From NCBI RefSeq assembly GCF_021916785.1, contig NZ_JAKCFC010000003.1, positions 124,001 through 188,000 on the forward strand: DNA of 64,000 nt, given 5' to 3'. The number at the start of each line of letters is the position of its first letter. The stretch's first letter is position 1. The notes below the pieces were generated by a model. The model was not told where the DNA came from. It worked only from the letters and a program-made list of their open reading frames with translations, and did no database searches. This DNA comes from Mycolicibacterium lacusdiani. Lineage in GTDB: Bacteria > Actinomycetota > Actinomycetes > Mycobacteriales > Mycobacteriaceae. The translations under genes and the position numbers were made by a program. Below, one piece after another: positions 1-8,649 of this stretch.

Positions 1-687
1 CACCGCGCGGACGGTGGCACGGGCCGAGTCGATGTCACCGCGCACCGAGACGCGGCGGTGTTCGGTCAGGTCGACCGCGATGGGCAGACCATCGACCGTC
101 GACCTGTGGTGCAGCAGGCGCTCCACCGCATCGGCAGTGACAGGGTCGAAGTCGTCGGCCGGTCCGCTGCGCGGCGCGACGAGCGTGGTGGACAGGCCCA
201 GGGTGCCCACGCCGACGCGGACGTGGCCGAAGTCGTCGTCACCGGGTCTGCGCTCCCAGGTGCGCGGACCGCCGACCATGCTCCACAGTGCCGACGGCTC
301 GGGGTGGCGCCAGTGCAGACCGTACCGCTGCGCACGCGCCGTCCGCACCGCCGCGTCGTCGAGCGCATCGAGGTAACGCAGGTAGCGCCGCCGATCCTCG
401 TTCAACTCGGCCGACCGGCGGGTGCCGCGCATGCCGTAGACGACCGACCCCAGCGCCGAGACGGCCATCATCGCCGGGAACAGCAGCATCGTCGGGCCGC
501 GCGACGTCGCCCCCGACGTGAAGTACAGCGCGGCCATGCCGCCGACGGCGACGAGCATGACCAGCGGCAGCAGCCGCGCCAGCGGATTGGCCGGCGCGGC
601 GCGCGGAACGTCGGGCGGTGCGTCCACCGCGACGTCGCCGACGTCCATCGGGGGCGCGGTCATGCGCCCGGCCTTCATCGTCTCCAT
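1..687 (-). CDS. eccC4: ESX-4 secretion ATPase EccC4, N-terminal part (gene runs off the window)
   Basis: This is the first 229 codons of an EccC-type ESX ATPase. After a short proline-rich cytoplasmic start, two close hydrophobic helices (about residues 35-75) are followed by a charged stretch and a segment containing LHWRHPEPSALW, the membrane-to-DUF arrangement known for EccC proteins. The FtsK/SpoIIIE ATPase domains expected downstream lie outside the window. The start is set at the ATG at 687; further in-frame ATGs follow closely and no ATG, GTG or TTG lies between it and the upstream stop. EccC is the motor of type VII secretion and recognises WXG100 substrates. It is divergent from eccD4, with about 126 bp between them, as in M. 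tuberculosis Rv3447c/Rv3448, which is why I call it ESX-4. Confidence 0.85.
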   Translation of the reverse strand, partial: METMKAGRMTAPPMDVGDVAVDAPPDVPRAAPANPLARLLPLVMLVAVGGMAALYFTSGATSRGPTMLLFPAMMAVSALGSVVYGMRGTRRSAELNEDRRRYLRYLDALDDAAVRTARAQRYGLHWRHPEPSALWSMVGGPRTWERRPGDDDFGHVRVGVGTLGLSTTLVAPRSGPADDFDPVTADAVERLLHHRSTVDGLPIAVDLTEHRRVSVRGDIDSARATVRAV

Positions 688-813
688 CGCATCGTAAGAC
701 GCGCCTGGAGTGCGTTCGGTTCCATCGGGTACTGGTCGAAATTTAGTGCGCGGCGGCGATTCCCGGGTCGGCTAGCGTCATGGTGGGGGTTAGACGGACC
801 GGGGGGTGAGCCG

Positions 814-2073
814 ATGCCGATGTGCTGGTTGTCCATTCACGCGGACGACGGTGACACCGCGAGTGAGGTCGACCTCGTGCTGCCGACGTCGTCGCCCGTG
901 GTCGCGTTCCTGCCCGACATCGTCGAGCTGGCAGGCCGGCAGGCAATGGTCGACGGCAGTCGGTGGCGGCTGCTGCGGCCGTCGGGTACGCCGGTCGACG
1001 AGTACATGAGTCTGAGTGACAACGGCATCCGCGACGGTGACGTCCTGCTGCTGGTGTCCGAGTCGCCCCGGCTGCCCGACGACAGCCCGTGGGATCCGGC
1101 GCGGGCAGCCGTCACGGCGAACGATCCTCGCTCGGCTGCTCCAGTCGACGTGACGGCGATCGGCGCCGCCGCGATCGTCATCGCCGTCGCTGCGTCGGGC
1201 TGGATCGGTGCAGTCGGCTCGGACCGGTCTGGGTCGTTGGTGGTGACCGTGGCCGCCGCGGTCGTCGCGACGGCACGGGCGGTGACGCTCCGGCGGGACG
1301 TCATGGGTGCGGCCGCCGTCGCCGCGTGGGCCGGGGCCGGTTTCCTCGTCGTTCCCGCAGCCCCCGCAGCGGCCAACGTCCTGCTGGCGACGGTTGCGGC
1401 AGGCACTGCGGCGGTGGTGCTGTCGCGGTGGACTGGACGGCTCAGCCCGACTCTCGTTGCGTTCGGGGCGTTCTCGGCGATCCTCGCCGTGGTCGCCGGA
1501 GCCGCCACCGCATGGTCGATGCCTGGGCCCACCGTGGGTGCCGTCACGGTCGTCCTCGCGCTCGCGCTGCTGGGTGCCTCGGCACGTATCGCCGCGGCGA
1601 CGTCGGGCCTGAGTGCCGACGTCGCCGGTGACCGAGCGGCCTGCCGCGCGCACACCATCCTCGACGGCCTGACCACGGGATGCGCCTCTGCGGTGGCAGG
1701 GGGTGCGGTCGTGGTCGCCGTTGCGTCGCACGACGGTGTGGCGGCGGCGTTCACCGCGGCGGTGGCGGTCGCCATGTGCCTGCGCTCGAGAGCGCATGCC
1801 GACTGGCCGCGGCGGGTGGCATCGATGCTCTCCGGAACGTGCTGTGCCGTTGTGTCTTTGGTGACGTGCGCCGTTGCCGAACCAGCGTTGGCGTCCTGCT
1901 ACGCCCTGGTGTTCGTCGGTCTGGGATTCCTCGCCAACGCGGTGCGCGCGCCGGGCCCTGCCGTGCGGCGCATCGCGAACGCGGCCGAATACGCCGCCCT
2001 CGCAGCCGTGATCCCCCTGGCGTGCTGGGTGGGCGGACTGTACGCGGCGGCACGCGGCTGGTACGCGCCATGA
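814..2073 (+). CDS. eccD4: ESX-4 membrane channel protein EccD4
   Basis: EccD family protein of 419 residues. The first about 90 residues form a soluble ubiquitin-like (YukD) domain, followed from about residue 112 by a long run of about ten to eleven hydrophobic helices. EccD dimers line the inner-membrane pore of type VII secretion systems. The ATG at 814 is chosen because a strong Shine-Dalgarno-like GGGGGGTGAG ends four bases upstream and the ubiquitin-like domain begins there. The open frame extends further upstream without homology. The stop overlaps the start of mycP4 (ATGA), so the two are translationally coupled. Gene order matches Rv3448-Rv3449. Confidence 0.9.
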   Translation: MPMCWLSIHADDGDTASEVDLVLPTSSPVVAFLPDIVELAGRQAMVDGSRWRLLRPSGTPVDEYMSLSDNGIRDGDVLLLVSESPRLPDDSPWDPARAAVTANDPRSAAPVDVTAIGAAAIVIAVAASGWIGAVGSDRSGSLVVTVAAAVVATARAVTLRRDVMGAAAVAAWAGAGFLVVPAAPAAANVLLATVAAGTAAVVLSRWTGRLSPTLVAFGAFSAILAVVAGAATAWSMPGPTVGAVTVVLALALLGASARIAAATSGLSADVAGDRAACRAHTILDGLTTGCASAVAGGAVVVAVASHDGVAAAFTAAVAVAMCLRSRAHADWPRRVASMLSGTCCAVVSLVTCAVAEPALASCYALVFVGLGFLANAVRAPGPAVRRIANAAEYAALAAVIPLACWVGGLYAAARGWYAP

Positions 2074-3398
2074 CGCGATGCGCACCCATGGCGGCGCTGA
2101 CGACACTGCTGCTGGCGATCGGACCCGCTAGCGCGGCCGCCGTGGTGCCACCACCGGTCGACCCCGCCGCCCTGCCGGTGGCTGCCGTGCCCGCACCGCC
2201 CGCACCCACCGAACGCAGTGCACCCTGTCGAACGGTGGATCCCGCCGCGGGCGGGGCGGGTCGCCCGCAGTTTCCGCTGGCGTCGCTGCAGACGCTGTGG
2301 CGCCTCGCCGACGGTGCCGGCCAGACGGTGGCCGTCATCGACACGGGCGTCGCCCGGCATCGCCTGCTGCCGAGGCTGCTGCCGGGCGGTGACTACGTCT
2401 CGAACGGTGACGGCACCGAGGACTGCGACGCGCACGGCACCTTCGTCGCGGGCATCATCGGTGCCACCCCGGTCGACGACTTCGCCGGGATCGCGCCCGC
2501 TGCAGCCATTCTCACCATCCGGCAGTCCAGCGTGGTGTTCCGGCGTACCGGCGAGGCCACCGGCGGCGTCGGCGACGTACGGACACTGGCCGCGGCCGTG
2601 CGCACGGCCGCGGACGCCGGCGCCACGGTGATCAACGTGTCGACCATCGCGTGCGCGTCGGCGGACGCGTCCATCGCCGACGAGGCGCTCGGCGCAGCGC
2701 TGGCCTACGCCGTCGACGTCAAGAACGTGGTGGTCGTCGCCGCTGCCGGCAATACCAGAGGGGACGGCGGGTGCGACGGTCAGAACCCGACGGTCGGTGG
2801 GACCCCGGACTGGGACGGCGTCGGCGTCGCGGCGAGCCCGTCGTGGTACGACGACTACGTCCTCACCGTCGGGTCCGTTGACCGCGACGGGCGTCCGTCG
2901 GCGTTCACCCTCGCCGGGCCCTGGGTGGACGTCGCCGCGTCAGGCGAAGACGTCGTGTCACTGTCCCCGGCCGGAGACGGGGTGACCGACGTCGTGCCCG
3001 GCGCGCCCGGTGAGACACCGCTGTCCGGAACGAGTTACGCCGCCCCAGTCGTGGCGGGCGTCGCCGCGCTCGTCCGCTCCCGCTCACCGGAACTCACGGC
3101 CCGCCAGGTGATGCAACGCATCGAAGACACCGCACTGCGGCCGTCGTCCGGGTGGAACCCGCTGGTGGGCCACGGTGTCGTCGACGCCCTGGCCGCGGTG
3201 AGCGCGGGGTCCGCGCCACCCGTGCCCGCCCAGCCCGTCGGGGTGCCAAGCCCGGCGGCCCGGCCGGCCCCGGCCGGGGGTACCCGCGGTGTGGCCCTCG
3301 CGGGCACTGCCATCTGCGTTGCGGTCGTCGCTGCAGCGGTCCTCTTGCCGCGCAACCGATCAGCCCGGGATGTCGACCGGGGCATCACGCGCCACTGA
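2070..3398 (+). CDS. mycP4: Mycosin MycP4, membrane-anchored subtilisin-like protease of ESX-4
   Basis: Protein of 442 residues with an N-terminal signal peptide (about residues 7-23), a proline/alanine-rich linker, a subtilase domain and a C-terminal transmembrane helix followed by a short basic tail. The catalytic triad is visible: Asp91 in VIDTGVA, His122 in DAHGTFVAGI and Ser322 in GTSYAAP. Mycosins sit on the periplasmic face and are needed for the stability and activity of ESX complexes. The start is the ATG overlapping the eccD4 stop. The last 39 bp overlap the 3' end of eccB4 on the other strand, a tail-to-tail arrangement. Confidence 0.92.
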   Translation: MTRCAPMAALTTLLLAIGPASAAAVVPPPVDPAALPVAAVPAPPAPTERSAPCRTVDPAAGGAGRPQFPLASLQTLWRLADGAGQTVAVIDTGVARHRLLPRLLPGGDYVSNGDGTEDCDAHGTFVAGIIGATPVDDFAGIAPAAAILTIRQSSVVFRRTGEATGGVGDVRTLAAAVRTAADAGATVINVSTIACASADASIADEALGAALAYAVDVKNVVVVAAAGNTRGDGGCDGQNPTVGGTPDWDGVGVAASPSWYDDYVLTVGSVDRDGRPSAFTLAGPWVDVAASGEDVVSLSPAGDGVTDVVPGAPGETPLSGTSYAAPVVAGVAALVRSRSPELTARQVMQRIEDTALRPSSGWNPLVGHGVVDALAAVSAGSAPPVPAQPVGVPSPAARPAPAGGTRGVALAGTAICVAVVAAAVLLPRNRSARDVDRGITRH

Positions 3399-4754
3399 CG
3401 CGTCCTCGATCGCGAGTTCCGGCCCACGGGGCAGCCACGCCAGCACCGGCCACGGCGCGGCGGCCGGCGTGCTGGGCAACCCGAGCGCCGTCGCCGCAGC
3501 ATCGTCGCGCACCCCGGACACCACGCCGGCGTCGGTGACGAGGTGCCGTGGCCCGGTGCCTTCGCCGGGTACGAGAATCGGCGTCGATGCCACGTACGAG
3601 CTGTGGCCACGCGGCAGCCGAACCCGGTCGACCCGCGGCCCGGCACCGTCGGCCTGGGCAAGCGCGACGGTGTCGGCGTCTGCCGGCAGTGCCGCGCCGA
3701 CGAGGACGGTCGTCGTCGAGGATGCTTCCGCGGTCCCGACGCGCCACCGGGCGCAGACGAGTTCAGTGGATGCACCGGCTACCGGACGGGCATGGGCGGG
3801 GAAGTCCGCCACCGGCAGCCGGTCGACCAGGCGGGTGGCGGCGACGGCGGCGGGCGCCACCGCGGGTGCCACGGCGGTGGACTCGGCACGGGCGAAGCGG
3901 ATGACGTCGGCTGCCACCTCACCGACGCGCTGCATGCCGTCGGCCAGGACCACGTAGTGTTCGGCGCCTGCCGCTCCCCGCACCCGGACGACCGAGCCGA
4001 CCGGCTCTCCGACGGTGCCCGGACCCGCCTCCCCCGCCCCCTCGACGCGCGGCGCGGTGATCGGCGCCACCTCCGGAACGGTGTCGAGCAGTGCCCGCGA
4101 AACCGGCTGCGGCACAACACGCTCGAGTCGCAGCGCGCGCAGGACGGCGGTCTCCCGCAGGTCGACCCTCGCGCGGCGCCCCTCGTAGAGCAGGTAGGTC
4201 AGCGCCGGGCCTTCGCCACGGGGCGTGACGAGTACGGTGCGATTGGGGTCGAACCGGTCGGCTGGCGATGTACCCGAACCGGCGGCCACGACGGTGTCGG
4301 CCCCGTCGCACACGGTCCACACGTCCCAGGCCTGCGGCGTACCGAGCGGATCGGGCGCGCCAGGGATCCCCACGGCCGCGCCCCGCCGGACGCCGTCGAG
4401 CGCGCGCTCCCCGACCACTCTGGGCTCGTCGGCGGTGCGCGTGATCAGCCTTGCCGACGCGAGATTCGCTGCGGGGTGCCATGTCTCGCCGATGAGCACG
4501 TAGAGCGCACCGGACTCCCGCACCAGCACGATCCGCGCCGACCCCAGCGTGCCGTGCGGTCGGACGACGGCCAGGACGACGCAGGCCGCGACGACGATCG
4601 TGGCCAGCACGGCGCCCGCGACGAAGGACAGGGCTTGCGACCGCAGCGGATCATCGTGCATCGCAACGTCTCTGCGCACCAACGCGTGCTCCAGGCGGCG
4701 CATGCGAAAGCGTTGCGCGCTCAGCTGCATCCACGACGACGTACGACCGGCCAT
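3360..4754 (-). CDS. eccB4: ESX-4 core component EccB4
   Basis: EccB protein of 464 residues. About 40 cytoplasmic residues (with the family-typical S-W-M-Q-L-S-A-Q-R-F-R pattern near residues 7-17) precede one transmembrane helix (about 41-64), then a large periplasmic domain. EccB subunits form the periplasmic part of the type VII secretion core. The position beside mycP4 and eccD4 corresponds to Rv3450c. It is convergent with mycP4, with overlapping ends. Confidence 0.9.
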   Translation of the reverse strand: MAGRTSSWMQLSAQRFRMRRLEHALVRRDVAMHDDPLRSQALSFVAGAVLATIVVAACVVLAVVRPHGTLGSARIVLVRESGALYVLIGETWHPAANLASARLITRTADEPRVVGERALDGVRRGAAVGIPGAPDPLGTPQAWDVWTVCDGADTVVAAGSGTSPADRFDPNRTVLVTPRGEGPALTYLLYEGRRARVDLRETAVLRALRLERVVPQPVSRALLDTVPEVAPITAPRVEGAGEAGPGTVGEPVGSVVRVRGAAGAEHYVVLADGMQRVGEVAADVIRFARAESTAVAPAVAPAAVAATRLVDRLPVADFPAHARPVAGASTELVCARWRVGTAEASSTTTVLVGAALPADADTVALAQADGAGPRVDRVRLPRGHSSYVASTPILVPGEGTGPRHLVTDAGVVSGVRDDAAATALGLPSTPAAAPWPVLAWLPRGPELAIEDASVARDAPVDIPG

Positions 4755-4803
4755 TGATCCCCCGCCACCGACCCTAACCGGCGGCGGTGACCGCTGGAGT
4801 CAC

Positions 4804-5355
4804 CTAATTCTTGCTGCGCCGCTCTCGGTAGGCGGCCACGTGCTGCCGGTTCCCGCAATTGCCGGTGTCGCAGAACATGCGCGAGCGGTTCCGGGACAGA
4901 TCGACGAGCACCGCCTCGCAGTCCGACGCCGCGCAGATCTTGAGCCGGCGCAACTCCCCGACGCGGATCAGGTCGGCAAGGGCCATCGCCATCTCGGCGC
5001 CCATCCGCTGCCACAGCGGATCCTGGACCGACGCGAGGTGCAGGTGCCACTCGGGCATCTCGGGATGGCGGGTGAGCCACGGTGCGGCGCGAGTGTCCGA
5101 CAGCAGCGCGTTCACCTGCTCCACGGTGCGCTCTTCGTCCTCGGCGACGGCCCAGATCTCGCCGAGCCGTTCGCGCAGACCGCGTACGGACGCGAGTTCG
5201 GCGTCGTCGCGGTCCCGGCGCCCCGTCCAGCCGAAGCCGTCGAGGTACTCGTCGAGGGCAGCCATCTCGGCCAGCCGTTCCCCGTCCACGCGGTCGGTGT
5301 TGATCAGGACGCATGCCGCGCGCAGGGTCAGTTCGGTGTCATGACTGAAAATCAT
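4804..5355 (-). CDS. CGNR zinc-finger transcriptional regulator (ABATE domain)
   Basis: Protein of 183 residues. The C-terminal part carries C-A-A-S-D-C followed about 20 residues later by C-D-T-G-N-C-G-N-R, a four-cysteine treble-clef finger with the signature CGNR. The N-terminal about 130 residues match the helical stress-response (ABATE) region found with this finger. The start at 5355 (MIFSHDTEL) fits the family; an in-frame ATG 42 bp upstream would add an atypical tail and cover one of the palindromes. It is divergent from an EamA transporter, so it probably controls that exporter and itself, an inference from arrangement only. Confidence 0.8.
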   Translation of the reverse strand: MIFSHDTELTLRAACVLINTDRVDGERLAEMAALDEYLDGFGWTGRRDRDDAELASVRGLRERLGEIWAVAEDEERTVEQVNALLSDTRAAPWLTRHPEMPEWHLHLASVQDPLWQRMGAEMAMALADLIRVGELRRLKICAASDCEAVLVDLSRNRSRMFCDTGNCGNRQHVAAYRERRSKN

Positions 5356-5413
5356 TTGACTCCTGACTCCCTTCCCCGCTAGCGTCATGAGCAACATGGA
5401 TTTTACTCATGAC
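5338..5413. promoter_or_regulatory. Divergent control region with three TCATGA palindromes
   Basis: Between the CGNR regulator and the EamA gene the sequence shows GTCATGAC (5338-5345, palindromic), GTCATGAG (5384-5391) and CTCATGAC (5406-5413). The last two are exact reverse complements of each other with 14 bases between them, forming a dyad. The repeated core TCATGA suggests a regulator binding site, most simply for the CGNR protein. Binding is inferred, not shown. Confidence 0.45.
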
Positions 5414-5457
5414 AATCCCGCTCGTGGGATCCGTCGCCGAGATGATGGAGGTGGCTC

Positions 5458-6486
5458 GTGACCGCGACCCGATCGGACCGCACGGAGACTGCCGGCCATT
5501 TCCGAGTCGGCCTCCTGTTCGCGGTCGGTTCCGCACTCGCCTTCGGCATGTCGGGCCCCCTGGCCAAGTCGCTGATGGAGGCAGGCTGGACGCCGACCGC
5601 CGCGGTGACCGCCCGGCTGGCCGGTGGCGCCTTGGCGATGGCCGTGTTCGCCTCCATCATGCGGCCGAACTGGGTCCGCGAGGCACTCCGGCACGCCAAG
5701 ACCGTCATCGCCTACGGCCTGGTACCGATCGCCGGGGCCCAGCTCTTCTACTACAACGCCGTTTCGCACCTCTCGGTCGGCGTCGCGCTGCTGCTCGAGT
5801 ACACCGCACCGCTGCTGGTCGTCGGCTGGCTGTGGGCGACCACCCGGCGCAGGCCCAGCAACCTCGTCCTGGCCGGGGTCGCACTCGCCATCGTCGGCAT
5901 GATGGGCGTCCTCGACGTGTTCGCCGGCGCGCACATCAACCTCGTCGGCGTCGGCTGGGGTCTGGCCGCGGCCGTCTGCGCCGCCTGCTACTTCCTGATG
6001 TCCGACAAGGTGGGCGGCGGCGACGACGACGGCACCGGGCTGGAACCGATCACGCTGGCCGCTGGCGGTCTGGTAGTCGGTGCCGCTGCCGTCGCTCTAC
6101 TCGGCGCGTCCGGTGCGATGCCGATGACGTTCACCGCCAACCAGACCGACATCGCCGGTTGGAACACGTCATGGGTGGTGCCGGTGCTCCTCCTGGCACT
6201 CCTGCCCACCGCCATCGCCTACACCCTCGGCATCATCGGCATCGCTCGGTTACGTCCACGCTTCGCCTCGCTTGTCGGGCTGTCCGAGGTGCTGTTCGCC
6301 GTGCTGGCCGCGTGGGCGCTACTTGGTGAGGCCATCTCGGTAACGCAAGCCATCGGCGGCGCCGTCGTGCTCGTCGGCCTTGCCCTGGCGCGCCAGGGCG
6401 ACCGCACCGAGAAGGTCGAGGCCGCCACCTGGCCGGAGACACCGGCCGGGTCACCTGACATCGAGCAAAGCGTTCGGCGTAGCTGA
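5458..6486 (+). CDS. EamA/DMT-family transporter
   Basis: Integral membrane protein of 342 residues with about ten predicted helices arranged as two EamA repeats (about residues 15-150 and 165-305), the drug/metabolite transporter layout. Such proteins export small metabolites or amino acids; the substrate cannot be read from sequence. The start is the GTG at 5458 with GGAGGT six bases upstream. The C-terminal about 35 residues are hydrophilic. Its control is probably linked to the divergent CGNR regulator and the TCATGA palindromes between them. Confidence 0.8.
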   Translation: MTATRSDRTETAGHFRVGLLFAVGSALAFGMSGPLAKSLMEAGWTPTAAVTARLAGGALAMAVFASIMRPNWVREALRHAKTVIAYGLVPIAGAQLFYYNAVSHLSVGVALLLEYTAPLLVVGWLWATTRRRPSNLVLAGVALAIVGMMGVLDVFAGAHINLVGVGWGLAAAVCAACYFLMSDKVGGGDDDGTGLEPITLAAGGLVVGAAAVALLGASGAMPMTFTANQTDIAGWNTSWVVPVLLLALLPTAIAYTLGIIGIARLRPRFASLVGLSEVLFAVLAAWALLGEAISVTQAIGGAVVLVGLALARQGDRTEKVEAATWPETPAGSPDIEQSVRRS

Positions 6487-6509
6487 CGCCCATATGTGAA
6501 GATGACGGC

Positions 6510-7172
6510 GTGATTCCGATCAAAACGGCTGTCCGACTGGCGGCCCTCGTGTCATCCGTCGCGTCGGTGGCAGCCGTCGTGACCGCCGCACCAGCGGTCG
6601 CGGAACCCGCCTGCTCGGACGTCGAGGTCATCTTCGGCCGCGGTACCAGCGAACCGGCAGGCATCGGACGGGTCGGTCAGGCTTTCGTGAACGCGCTGAC
6701 ACCGCAACTCGGTGGCCGCACGGTGTCGGCGTACGGCGTGAACTACCCGGCGACCTACGACTTCCTCACTGCAGCCGAGGGCGCCGACGACGCCACGGCG
6801 CGCATCGCGGCACTCGCCGCGGGCTGCCCCGACACCCGGGTCGTGCTCGGGGGCTACTCCCAAGGCGCGGCGGTGGTCGACATGCTCGCCGGCGTCCCGC
6901 CGCTTGGCAACAAGATCGGCGACGTGGGCTCGGCCGCACCGCTGCCCGCCAACCTGGACGACATGGTCGCCGCGGTCGCCGTGTTCGGCAACCCGTCGGC
7001 CAAGTTCAGCCTCCCGCTCAACGGCAGCGGCGCCTTCGTGGGACGGGCGATCGACCTGTGCAATGACGGCGACCCCATCTGCTCCCGCGGTCGCAACCCC
7101 TTCGCACACTCGGACTACGAGTCGTCGAACTTCATCCCGCAGGCCGCCGCCTTCGTCGCGGGACTTGTCTAG
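6510..7172 (+). CDS. Cutinase-family serine esterase, copy 1
   Basis: Secreted alpha/beta hydrolase of 220 residues: signal peptide to about residue 31, then the mature domain. Visible family features are the early FGRGTSEPAG loop, the nucleophile Ser117 in GGYSQGA, the aspartate/cysteine segment GDPIC and a histidine near the C terminus (FAHSDY). Mycobacterial cutinase-like proteins hydrolyse medium-chain esters or phospholipids at the cell surface. It is first of four tandem copies next to eccB4, where M. tuberculosis has cut3 and cut4 (Rv3451, Rv3452). Start GTG at 6510. Confidence 0.88.
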   Translation: MIPIKTAVRLAALVSSVASVAAVVTAAPAVAEPACSDVEVIFGRGTSEPAGIGRVGQAFVNALTPQLGGRTVSAYGVNYPATYDFLTAAEGADDATARIAALAAGCPDTRVVLGGYSQGAAVVDMLAGVPPLGNKIGDVGSAAPLPANLDDMVAAVAVFGNPSAKFSLPLNGSGAFVGRAIDLCNDGDPICSRGRNPFAHSDYESSNFIPQAAAFVAGLV

Positions 7173-7196
7173 CCTGTTTAGGCGTTACCATTCAGC

Positions 7197-7874
7197 GTGC
7201 CCCTTGATCTTGTTCGGCGTGCCTTCGTCGCCGTTGCTGCCGCCACCCTGACCGCGGGCGCCATGCTCGTCACACCGGTCGCCGCCACGTCGCCCGTCGC
7301 CGGGCTCGGCACCGCGTCGGCCGCCGACTGTCCGGACATCGAGGTGGTGTTCGCTCGCGGCACCGACGAAGCACCAGGCCTCGGGCGCATCGGTGGTGCG
7401 TTCGTCGACTCGCTGCGCGGGAAGGTCGGCGGACGGTCGGTCGGCGCGTACGCGGTGAACTACCCGGCGAGCTACGACTTCCTGGCGGCGGCGGCGGGCG
7501 CCAACGACGCCAGTGCCCACATCCAGTACATGATCGGCGCGTGCCCGACCACCCGACTCGTGCTCGGTGGCTACTCGCAGGGCGCTGCCGTGATCGACGT
7601 GATCGCCGCGGTGCCGATCCCGGCGATCGGGTTCAACAACCCGCTGCCGCCCAACACCCCGGACTTCGTCGCGGGCATCGCGGTCTTCGGCAATCCCTCG
7701 GCGAAGCTCGGTCTTCCGTTGACCACCAGCCCGGTGTGGGCAGGCCGCTCGATCGACCTGTGCAACTTCGACGACCCGGTCTGCCAACTGAACGGCGAGA
7801 GCGTCCCGGCACACCGCGCCTACGCGCCCGGGCCAACCGATCAGGCTGCCGGCTTCATCGCGGGTTTGCTGTAG
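7197..7874 (+). CDS. Cutinase-family serine esterase, copy 2
   Basis: Protein of 225 residues with a signal peptide (about residues 1-43), a [10 protein letters not shown] loop, nucleophile Ser127 in GGYSQGA, the DDPVC segment and a C-terminal histidine (PAHRAY). It is closest to copy 1 in this array, differing mainly in the signal peptide and the loop after the nucleophile. Only 24 bp separate it from copy 1, so co-transcription is likely. Start GTG at 7197. Confidence 0.88.
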   Translation: MPLDLVRRAFVAVAAATLTAGAMLVTPVAATSPVAGLGTASAADCPDIEVVFARGTDEAPGLGRIGGAFVDSLRGKVGGRSVGAYAVNYPASYDFLAAAAGANDASAHIQYMIGACPTTRLVLGGYSQGAAVIDVIAAVPIPAIGFNNPLPPNTPDFVAGIAVFGNPSAKLGLPLTTSPVWAGRSIDLCNFDDPVCQLNGESVPAHRAYAPGPTDQAAGFIAGLL

Positions 7875-7889
7875 CACGAGGCATGATCG

Positions 7890-8600
7890 ATGCCTACGAA
7901 TACGTCAAAACACTCCGCTAGCATCGGTGCGGTGATCCGTCGCCACGTCATCGCACCCGTCGTCATCGCACTCGTCGCAGGCGCGCTGCTGGTCGCGCCA
8001 GGCATCGTGAGCAGCCGTTCGATGCCGACGGCATCGGCAGCCTGTCCCGCCGTCGAGGTGATCTTCGCGCGCGGTCGCGTGGAGCCGGCCGGCGCCGGGC
8101 AGATCGGCAACGCCTTCGCCAACGGCCTGCGCAAGAAGACGGGCAAGAACGTCAACCTGTACGCGGTGCAGTACCCCGCCGACAACGAGATCGACGTCGG
8201 CGCCAACGACATGAGCCGCCGGATCAAGAACACCATGGCGGGCTGCCCGGACACTCGCATCGTCCTCGGCGGCTACTCGCTGGGTGCCGCCGTCACCGAC
8301 GTCGCGCTGGCGCTGCCGTTCGCGTTCTTCGGCTTCGACCAACCCCTGCCGCCCGGCGCCGATCAGCACATCGCGGCCGTCGCCCTGTTCGGCAACGGAT
8401 CCGCCTGGATCGGCCCCATCACCAACTTCAATCCGCTCTACCGCGAGCGGACCATCGAGCTGTGTCACGGTGCGGACCCGATCTGCAACCCGGCCGACCC
8501 CAACACGTGGGAGAACAACTGGCCCGACCACCTGGCTCCCGCCTACATCGAGGCAGGCATGGTCAACCAGGCGGTCGACTTCGCCGCCGGCCGGGTCTGA
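7890..8600 (+). CDS. Cutinase-family serine esterase, copy 3
   Basis: Divergent third copy, 236 residues from the ATG at 7890. It has GGYSLGA rather than GGYSQGA around the nucleophile serine, a FARGRVEPAG loop, GADPIC and a late histidine (WPDHLAP). Two starts are possible: ATG at 7890, which has CACGAGG upstream, or an in-frame GTG at 7932, which would place the basic VIRRH directly before the signal-peptide core. The mature enzyme is the same in both cases. Confidence 0.83.
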   Translation: MPTNTSKHSASIGAVIRRHVIAPVVIALVAGALLVAPGIVSSRSMPTASAACPAVEVIFARGRVEPAGAGQIGNAFANGLRKKTGKNVNLYAVQYPADNEIDVGANDMSRRIKNTMAGCPDTRIVLGGYSLGAAVTDVALALPFAFFGFDQPLPPGADQHIAAVALFGNGSAWIGPITNFNPLYRERTIELCHGADPICNPADPNTWENNWPDHLAPAYIEAGMVNQAVDFAAGRV

Positions 8601-8607
8601 GGCCACC

Positions 8608-8623
8608 GCTCGTTGTAACGAGC
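8608..8623. promoter_or_regulatory. Perfect 7-bp inverted repeat between cutinase copies 3 and 4
   Basis: GCTCGTT-GT-AACGAGC is a perfect dyad in the 49-bp gap before the fourth cutinase. The short arms and absence of a T-run favour a protein-binding site over an intrinsic terminator. No binding protein can be named. Confidence 0.3.
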
Positions 8624-8649
8624 AACGCCCCCCGACGGATACCATCGGT

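Noticed and set aside
790..2106. Long antisense frame opposite eccD4
   Set aside because: His/Arg-rich composition typical of antisense shadows; eccD4 on the other strand has clear family features.
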